A stretch of 64,000 bases of DNA, taken from NCBI GenBank assembly GCA_034521835.1, contig JAXHMA010000006.1, positions 496,001 to 560,000 on the forward strand, read 5' to 3'. Each line of letters begins with the position of its first letter. The first letter of the stretch is position 1. The notes below the pieces were generated by a model. It was not told where the DNA came from and searched no databases. It saw only the letters and a program-made list of their open reading frames with translations. This DNA is from JAMQKA01 sp034521835 (GTDB lineage Bacteria > Bacteroidota > Rhodothermia > Balneolales > Balneolaceae). Shown here piece by piece: positions 57,354-64,000 of this stretch. The translations under genes and the position numbers were made by a program.

Positions 57354-59150
57354 ATGACTGATACTATAAAGAAAATATTTTACTACTGCCTAAAGGAGAT
57401 AGTGTAAAGCTTGCTATTCTGTTTGCAATGATGCTTTTTGCAGCATTTCTTGAACTGGGCGGAATAGGGATGATACCGGCGTTCGTGGCTATTGTTGCGG
57501 TTCCTGATAAGGTGCTGGAGTACCAACCACTGGAACCCATTTTGTTGTATCTAAATATTCAAACTGCCCAGGATTTGCTTATATATGGCTCAATTACTCT
57601 TGTTTTAGTTTTTATTATGAAGGGGGCTTATCTATTATTTTTTGGGTACATTGAGGCTCTTTTTTTAAACAATCGCAGGTACAAGATCAGCAGGGAAATG
57701 ATGAGTACGTATATGCAGGCTCCCTATACGTTCCATTTGAAGAGAAATTCATCAGAATTGGTCAGGAATGCAATCAATGAGGTACATATAGTTGTCAACG
57801 CTGTTATAAGTAACATTTTGAAGCTGAGCAGGGAAGGAGTGATAACAGTTCTGATTCTGGGCTTTCTGCTATTTTATGAGCCGATAATTACATTGATTGT
57901 AATTGGATTGTTGGGGCTCGGAGCCGGTTCATTTATTCTTTTTACACAAAAGAAAATGAAACAGTATGGTGAGCAGCAGGTTGAACAACGAGGCAAAATG
58001 ATGAAGGCTGTATATGAGGGGATCGGCGGACTTAAAGATGCCAGAATTTTAAACAGGGAAAACGAGTTCATAAACAAGTTTAGTACCGAAGCTCTCAAAT
58101 TTACTAATCTAAACATTTATACAAGTTTTATTCAACAGATACCTAAACCGGTAATAGAGGCAACGGCCGTAATAGGTATGATGTTAATTTCAGTTATGAT
58201 GATATGGCAGGGACGCCCTATGAGTGCCATTATTCCAACGTTGTCGTTATTTGCCATGGCGGTTGTACGTATAATGCCGGCTGTACAGACAATGAGTTCT
58301 ATGTATACTGGCCTTCAATACAATATTGCTTCCTTGGATCCTGTATATGATGATTTAAAATTACTGGAAGATGAAACAAAACAATTTTTAAAGGATCGCA
58401 GAAATGCCAAAAAAGTTGAACTTAAAGATCGAATTGAACTGAAGGGATTTGCATTACAGTTATCCGGAAAGCAGTGAACAGGCCCTGGATGGGGTATCGG
58501 TAACCATTCCAAAAGGTAAGGCTATTGGTTTTGTCGGTGAGTCGGGTGCCGGTAAAACTACTATTGTTGATGTGTTATTGGGACTCATGAAGCCGACAAA
58601 AGGAAAAATAACTGTGGATGGAAAAGATATTCATGAAAACCTTTCGGGTTGGCAACAAAATATCGGGTACATACCCCAGTCTATATACTTGGCAGATGAT
58701 ACGCTTCGACAAAATATTGCATTCGGGTTACCCAAAAAAGAGATTGATGACGAAAAAATTAAACAGGCAGTGATCTCTGCCCAACTTAGCAAATTACTGG
58801 AAAATTTACCTGAAGGGTTAGATACCATTATCGGAGAAAACGGAGCCCGTCTGTCTGGGGGGCAACGACAGCGAGTGGGTATTGCCAGGGCACTGTATCA
58901 TAATCCCGATGTATTGGTAATGGATGAGGCTACTTCAGCGCTGGATAATATTACCGAAAAACAGGTTACCGAAGCTATTGAATCACTTATAGGTGAGAGA
59001 ACCATCATTATGATAGCCCACCGTTTAACTACAGTGATGAACTGTGATAGACTCTATTTAATGGAAGAGGGGAGAGTTATTCAGGAAGGAACATATGATG
59101 AACTAGTGGAAAAAAGCTCATTGTTTAGAGAAATGGCTATGGAGGCTTAA
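57354..59150 (+). CDS. ABC-type lipid-linked oligosaccharide flippase (PglK-like), two frameshifts
   Basis: About 598 residues as one transmembrane-plus-ATPase half-transporter. Start ATG 57354 (MTDTIKKIFYLLPKGDSVKL after adding the missing T near 57386). The transmembrane part has LFAMMLFAAFLELGGIGMIP as its first helix and FLLFYEPIITLIVIGLLGLG. A second break near 58455 (extra T; removal gives FALQYPESSEQALDGVSVTI) leads to the ATPase: FVGESGAGKTTIVDVLLGL (Walker A), ARLSGGQRQRVGIARALYHN (signature) and VLVMDEATSALDN (Walker B). PglK-type proteins flip glycan-linked lipids across the inner membrane. Fits its place among sugar nucleotide genes. Confidence 0.85.
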
Positions 59151-59188
59151 TTACTTCACTAAAAGTTTAGAGGGAATTTTTTGAACAT

Positions 59189-60098
59189 ATGGACCTTTTA
59201 AAAATTACAAAAAGACTTTTAAATAAAGGGTTTTTGCCTCACAGGGCACTTTTGGCAAGGCATAAATTACTGGAATTTTTAGGCCGGAAACCTGGTAATT
59301 ATTTATACGATGGGTAAGGTTGGTTCAACGACCGTATTTCGTGCGTTTCAAGAACAGCATTTTTTCCCCTTAACGTATCACGTTCATCATCTAACGTCTG
59401 AATCCCTCAAGAATACTGTTGAGAGATATCAAGGAAAAGATTTAAAAATTAAGGGAAAGGTAAGTTTAGTTAATTTATTGAAAGGGAGTTCAAGTCATCT
59501 GTCAGCAAGCTTTATCTTGAGACAAGCATATTCATCAGAATCCCAGGGAAAGTGGAAAATTGTTACTCTGGTCAGAGACCCTTTTTCTACCTATTTGTCC
59601 CATATTTTTCAGAACCCACAACTAACCCGGCCATTTCTTTTAGGTGAAGATGGCTTGCTTGATCAAAATAAGGTTGAATCTCATATCAATGATATATTTT
59701 CAAGATTTAAGCCCGAAAAAGATTACATCTCAAATTGGTTCGAAAAAGAGTTTTTGAAATTTACCGGTGTTAATCTCTACGAACACCCATTTAATGCTAA
59801 GAAAGGATATTCAATAATCAGTGATCAGGGGTTTGAAATAGCAATAATGTCACTCGAGTTATTAGATAGAAACTTACCTATTGTTATTAAAAAGTTTATA
59901 AACGGCAGTAAGGAAATCTCAGTTAAAAAAATGAATGTAAGAACTAAGAACGATCACGCTGATCTATATAAAAATTTAAAAAATAAGATAACAGTTTCCA
60001 GGGAAGGATTACGGAAATTTTATTCTACCAAATATGCAAAACATTTTTTCACTGATGAATTCAGGGAACGTATGATTGAAAGATGGTCTGCTGATTAG
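59189..60098 (+). CDS. Sulfotransferase-like putative capsular polysaccharide protein (NKWYS family), one frameshift
   Basis: About 303 residues from ATG 59189 (MDLLKITKRLLNKGFLPHRA). The PAPS-binding loop appears as MGKVGSTTVFRAF at 59310. One extra G near 59291 breaks the upstream frame; its removal gives GRKPVIIYTMGKVGSTT, the usual beta-strand then loop. The 3'-phosphate region is VTLVRDPFSTYLSHIFQNP. The C-terminal RKFYSTKYAKHFFTDEFRER matches the NKWYS signature of capsule-cluster proteins. It may sulfate or modify a surface glycan, but activity is inferred from fold only. Confidence 0.65.
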
Positions 60099-60110
60099 CT
60101 ATACGAAGTG

Positions 60111-60894
60111 CTATAAATTGTCATTAATAGCTCTTCTAAGATCGTCAATTGTTCCGACTATCAATAGAGGTGGAATCTGGAAACCTTACAGAACTGACCT
60201 TTAGTCCATTTTGAATAGCTTTCTGAATAATATCACCTATATATAATTCTTTTTTCCCTTTTTCCAAGGCTTTAGATTGATGCTTTGAAAGAAAATTGTG
60301 AAGAAAATCAGTAAATACCGGGTTCCAAACCGCCAGAAGCCAGGTATATTTTAAATTTGATGAATCCGGTTTAATAATAATCTTCTTTACATTATTGTTT
60401 TTATCAGTCTCTACCATATCAGACTTATAGGGCTTATGAGTTTTGAATAGGCCTAATACCATATCTGATCCACTATTTTCCAGTTGAATCAAAAGTTTTT
60501 GAAAGGGGTTTTTGTGCGAAATTTGTATATCCGGAAACCCCAAAAGAACCCGCTTATTTTTGATAAAATGGTATGCTTTATCAATAGTATGTGGAGTATC
60601 GGGAGTTGGATCAGTTACAAGATAGGCAAAATTTAAACCGAAACTTGAACCCGTACCAAAATATTGAGGAATATCCCATTTACCTTTCCTTATGATCATA
60701 TAAACTTTTTCCAGACCGACAATCCCGAATTTTTCTAATAAAGAAGCTGAAATAACTTTGGGACTCTTAATATTATTACTGTCATCAGAAGGGTAATTTA
60801 TAGGATAAATCTCTTTGCTGCATGGTATGGGTGAAATTCGACTGGCATAACCTGCTGCTGGTACAAGACCTGTTATTTCAAAATTATTTTTCAT
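60111..60894 (-). CDS. Sugar nucleotidyltransferase (glucose-1-phosphate thymidylyltransferase-like), one frameshift
   Basis: About 261 residues. GLVPAAGYASRISPIPCSKE is the nucleotide-binding loop of sugar-1-phosphate nucleotidyltransferases, and VLLGFPDIQISHKNPFQKLL carries the metal-binding Asp. An insertion near 60155 makes the frame stop early. Skipping it gives FPDSTSIDVGTIDDLRRAIN and a stop at 60111, the normal end of the family. It is the only gene in the polysaccharide cluster on the minus strand, so it probably has its own promoter. The Arg of the usual GxGTR loop is shifted (GYASR), so the substrate is uncertain. Confidence 0.7.
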
Positions 60895-61101
60895 TAAATC
60901 TCCAAGTAATTTTAATTAGTATATTATACCTAGTATTTTATACCTAGATTATAAAATTTTACAGACTCGAATTAGTTTATTTTAACTATGCATAGCGCTG
61001 AAATTTTTTTTCTTTAAAGTAAAGTAAGTAACTAAACAAAAAATCATCTTTCTAAAATTGATAATCCTAATTCATTAAAAGAGTATATCGGGGTTTTAAA
61101 A

Positions 61102-61876
61102 ATGAAAGCAGTAATTTTAGCAGGCGGATATGGAACAAGAATTAGTGAAGAGACCAGTGTTCGAACCAAAACCAATGGTTGAAATTGGAGAAAAACCAAT
61201 TCTTTGGCATATAATGAAAATTTATTCCCATCATGGTGTAAACGATTTTATTATCTGTTGCGGCTATAAGGGAAGAGTTATTAAGGAATATTTTTCAAAT
61301 TATTTCTTGCATGAATCGGATATGACATTTGATTTAAAAAATAATGAAATGGAAGTTCATCAAAATGCCGTAGAGCCTTGGAAAGTTTCTTTGATTGATA
61401 CAGGTTATGATACCATGACCGGTGGCAGATTAAAAATAGTGCGGGATCTCCTGGACGATGAAACATTTTGTTTAACCTACGGAGATGGTGTAAGTGACTT
61501 AAATATCAGAAAGCTGATCGATTTTCATAAAAATCATAACTTAAAAGCAACATTGACGGCAGTTCAGCAGCCGGGAAGATTTGGTGCTTTCAATTTGGGT
61601 AAAGATGAATTTAAAATCAGTTCCTTTAATGAAAAACCACAAGAGGAGGGAGCTTGGATTAACGGCGGCTTTTTTGTCTTGGAACCTGAAGTAATAGATC
61701 TAATTGAGGGCGATTCAACAGTTTGGGAAAGAGAACCTTTAGAAACGTTAGCTGATACGAATAATCTAGCTGCTTTCAGGCATTTTGGGTTTTGGCAACC
61801 GATGGATACTCTTCGAGATAAGAACGTGCTCGAAGATTTCTGGAGCCAGGAATCACCACCGTGGAAAGTTTGGTGA
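61102..61876 (+). CDS. rfbF: Glucose-1-phosphate cytidylyltransferase RfbF, one frameshift
   Basis: 258 residues from ATG 61102 (MKAVILAGGYGTRISEETSV), the nucleotidyltransferase loop. One extra A near 61163 (CGAACCAAAACC) breaks the frame; without it VRTKPMVEIGEKPILWHIMK is continuous. LTYGDGVSDLNIRKLIDFH carries the metal-binding residues, and FQPMDTLRDK-type FGFWQPMDTLRDKNVLEDF is diagnostic of RfbF. It makes CDP-glucose for dideoxysugars. No CDP-glucose 4,6-dehydratase (rfbG) is seen in the window; the next gene is a different dehydratase-like enzyme. Confidence 0.9.
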
Positions 61877-61915
61877 TCAACTAAATCTAAAATTACTAAT
61901 GGTATAGGAAAATAT

Positions 61916-63028
61916 ATGCAAAAAGCTTCAGATGTTGTTCGAGGTGATTTAGAATATATATGTCAATCTCTGGATGAAGAGTTCAAACAGCTATCCGGCA
62001 AAAAAATATTGATTACCGGAGGTGCCGGGTTTCTGGGTTATTATCTGGTCCAGTCACTTTTATATTGGAATGAAAAGGTTGAGCAGGGTAAGGAAGTACA
62101 AGTTACCGTTTATGACAACTACATGCGCGGTATTCCGGATTGGCTAAAATCTTTGGAGAATAATGACTTTCTGAATCTTGTTAAACACGATATCACAAAT
62201 CCGTTACCGGAGTCAATTGATGATTTCCAATATATTATTCATGCTGCTTCTATAGCATCTCCCATTTATTATCGAAAACATCCTATTAAAACGATGGATG
62301 CAAACGTAGAAGGTTTGCGGAATTTATTGGAATACACCCGGAACCAGAAAGATAAAGGGAAACCTGTAGAAGGTTTCTTATTCTACTCCACCAGTGAGAT
62401 ATATGGAGATCCCGATCCCTCTAATATACCCACACCGGAGACTTACAGAGGCAATGTTTCATGTACCGGACCTCGTGCCTGTTATGATGAATCTAAACGC
62501 TTTGGTGAAACACTATGTGTAAATTTTGCAGAGCAGTATAACCTTCCGGTGAAAATAGCCCGTCCCTTTAATAATTATGGGCCTGGTTTAAAAATTACGG
62601 ATAAAAGAGTGATCCCGGATTTTATGAATAATGTTTTATCCGGCAGCGATATTGTAATGCATTCTGATGGCAGTCCCTCAAGAACATTTTGCTATACAGC
62701 TGATGCCATTATCGGTTATTTTAAAATATTAACCAGAGGCAGGGCCGGGGAAGCTTACAATATTGGGGTTTCGGAACCGGAAATCTCAATGAAGGATCTT
62801 GCATATAAAATTGCTGCTATCGCAAAAGAAGAAATAGACTACCGTGGAAAGGTAATTCATGAGCCGAGTGAGGATGATAACTATCTTGTTGATAACCCGA
62901 ACAGGCGCTGCCCGATTATTAAAAAAGCACGGAAAGAACTTGGATATAATCCAACTATCGGACTCGATGAAGGATTGAATCGTAATTTTATATGGTATAA
63001 AGAAAATCAGGAGGCTGTTGAAGCATAA
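61916..63028 (+). CDS. NAD-dependent epimerase/dehydratase, UDP-glucuronate decarboxylase-like
   Basis: 370 residues. ILITGGAGFLGYYLVQSLL is the Rossmann motif, FLFYSTSEIYGDPDPSNIPT (Thr/Ser, Glu) and ARACYDESKRFGETLCVNF (YxxxK) the active site, and ARPFNNYGPGLKITDKRVIP is the family's substrate region. The TGPRACYDESKR stretch is typical of UDP-glucuronate decarboxylase (UXS), which turns UDP-glucuronate into UDP-xylose. The adjacent ugd gene, overlapping by one base, supplies that substrate, which supports the assignment. The N-terminal 30 residues are longer than the usual UXS start. Confidence 0.78.
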   Translation: MQKASDVVRGDLEYICQSLDEEFKQLSGKKILITGGAGFLGYYLVQSLLYWNEKVEQGKEVQVTVYDNYMRGIPDWLKSLENNDFLNLVKHDITNPLPESIDDFQYIIHAASIASPIYYRKHPIKTMDANVEGLRNLLEYTRNQKDKGKPVEGFLFYSTSEIYGDPDPSNIPTPETYRGNVSCTGPRACYDESKRFGETLCVNFAEQYNLPVKIARPFNNYGPGLKITDKRVIPDFMNNVLSGSDIVMHSDGSPSRTFCYTADAIIGYFKILTRGRAGEAYNIGVSEPEISMKDLAYKIAAIAKEEIDYRGKVIHEPSEDDNYLVDNPNRRCPIIKKARKELGYNPTIGLDEGLNRNFIWYKENQEAVEA

Positions 63029-64000
63029 TGAATATATCAGTAATCGGAACAGGGTATGTTGGTCTTGTAAGTGGTGTTTGTCTGGCAGAAAAAGGACATT
63101 CAGTACTATGTGTAGATATTGACGAAGAGAAGGTATCTAAAATAAACAAAGGGTTATCCCCGATTCACGAAGAGGGATTGGATGAACTTCTGGAAAGAAA
63201 TATAGATAGTTCCCTGCAGGCAACAACAGACCTGTTAAAAGCGGTACATGAATCGGATGTATCCATAATTGCGGTAGGAACACCTTTTGATGGCAATCAA
63301 ATAGATCTGAAGTACGTTAAAACTGTTGCTAAACAGATTGGCGATGCCTTGAAATCAAAAGAGGGGTATCATTCCGTTGTAGTCAAAAGTACGGTGGTTC
63401 CCGGTACCACCGACAATGTTGTTTTACCGATATTGGAGGAAGTATCCGGGAAAGAGGCCGGAGTTGATTTCGGGGTTGGCATGAATCCCGAATTTTTAAG
63501 GGAGGGTGAAGCTATAAACGATTTCATGAATCCCGACAGAATTGTATTGGGAGGAATAAACAAACGGACTCATGAGGTGCTAGAGAATATTTATAGCGTT
63601 TTTGAGGGAGTGGATATAATAAAAACGAACAACCAGACGGCGGAAATGATAAAATATACTGCCAATTCCCTTCTGGCCACGCTAATCTCCTTTTCAAACG
63701 AAATAGGGAATTTATGTGCAAAACTGGGTGATGTAGATGTAGTTAAAGTGATGGAAGGGGTACACAAGGATAACCGCTTTAGTCCAATAATGCCGGACGG
63801 AGAGCGTATTACACCGGGCTTTATCTCATATCTTGCGGCCGGGTGCGGATTTGGGGGAGCTGCTTTCCTAAAGATGTAAAGGCTCTTATAGCTCATGGTA
63901 AAGCGGCAGGAAGCTCAATGTCGTTGCTTGATTCTGTGATTGAAACGAATGAGAAGCAGCCTCAGGAGGTTATATCCCTGCTAAAGAAACATTTTGAGGA
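63028..64000 (+). CDS. ugd: UDP-glucose 6-dehydrogenase, one frameshift, runs off the right edge
   Basis: ATG at 63028 overlaps the preceding stop by one base. MNISVIGTGYVGLVSGVCLA is the NAD motif, VAVGTPFDG-type IIAVGTPFDGNQIDLKYVKT and STVVPGTTDNVVLPIL follow, then FLREGEAINDFMNPDRIVLG. The frame appears to lose the active-site Cys, reading AGCGFGGAAFLKM and a stop at 63879. One missing A near 63859 explains it: GGA AGC TGC TTT CCT AAA GAT restores GCGFGGSCFPKDVKAL, and the text continues IAHGKAAGSSMSLLDSVIET to the window edge. It oxidises UDP-glucose to UDP-glucuronate for the neighbouring decarboxylase. Confidence 0.92.

Noticed and set aside
1..64000. CRISPR arrays, tRNA or rRNA genes, insertion sequences, phage genes
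   Set aside because: Reading both strands showed no repeat-spacer array, no tRNA-like sequence and no transposase or integrase motif.

Overview
This 64 kb window looks like a chromosome segment from a Balneolota/Rhodothermota-type member of the wider Bacteroidota group. The evidence is gene content, not a database search. It carries an assimilatory nitrate reductase fused to a NAD(P)H:FAD module beside a rubredoxin-tailed NiR-like protein. It also has a MobA with a MobB-like N-terminal domain, two secreted DUF1080 proteins, several outer-membrane beta-barrels, an atpD-atpC pair standing apart from the other ATP synthase genes, and a yceD-rpmF-plsX-fab-acpP-rnc block. I saw no tRNA, rRNA, CRISPR array or transposase gene.

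Layout. 0-9.5 kb: nitrate assimilation and molybdenum cofactor genes (nitrate reductase fusion, NiR-like rubredoxin protein, a collapsed moaD/moaE remnant, hemD, mobA, moeA, moaA). 10-20 kb: secreted and envelope proteins, galE, mtgA, an Hpt protein, a large secreted protease/propeller/barrel protein, a thioesterase, a DUF1080 protein and rsgA. 20-32 kb: pfpI, lon, an outer-membrane protein, pcrA, valS and rsmB. 32-38 kb: a decayed Na/Pi transporter remnant, atpD-atpC, a second DUF1080 protein, marC, a VOC protein and a PrcB-type lipoprotein. 38-42 kb: ispB-lpxH-pbp1A, an envelope operon on the minus strand. 42-51 kb: pgi, a deoxynucleoside kinase, then DUF177-rpmF-plsX-fabH-fabD-fabG-acpP-fabF-rnc. 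51.5-54 kb: two facing sigma-54 activator-type AAA+ genes, one intact and one lacking its key motifs. 54-64 kb: a surface polysaccharide cluster (gmd, a UDP-HexNAc dehydrogenase, an ABC flippase, a sulfotransferase-like gene, sugar nucleotidyltransferases, a UDP-glucuronate decarboxylase-like gene, ugd) running off the right edge. A near-consensus -24/-12 promoter lies just before gmd.

A dominant property of the window is the number of single-base frame breaks, roughly 35-40. They hit indispensable genes such as valS, atpD, fabH, fabG, plsX, ispB and pgi. In most cases adding or removing one base restores the family consensus exactly. I read these as sequence/assembly errors, not decay, and annotate such genes as one CDS across the breaks. 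Two loci are different: moaD/moaE and the Na/Pi transporter have lost internal segments and look like true deletions or misjoins.

The most interesting biology is the paired intact and degenerate sigma-54 activators facing each other ahead of the polysaccharide cluster. Next are the multi-domain nitrate reductase, the rubredoxin-tailed NiR-like protein without a siroheme/4Fe-4S motif, the secreted HExxH protease-propeller-barrel protein, and three kinds of palindromic intergenic repeat.
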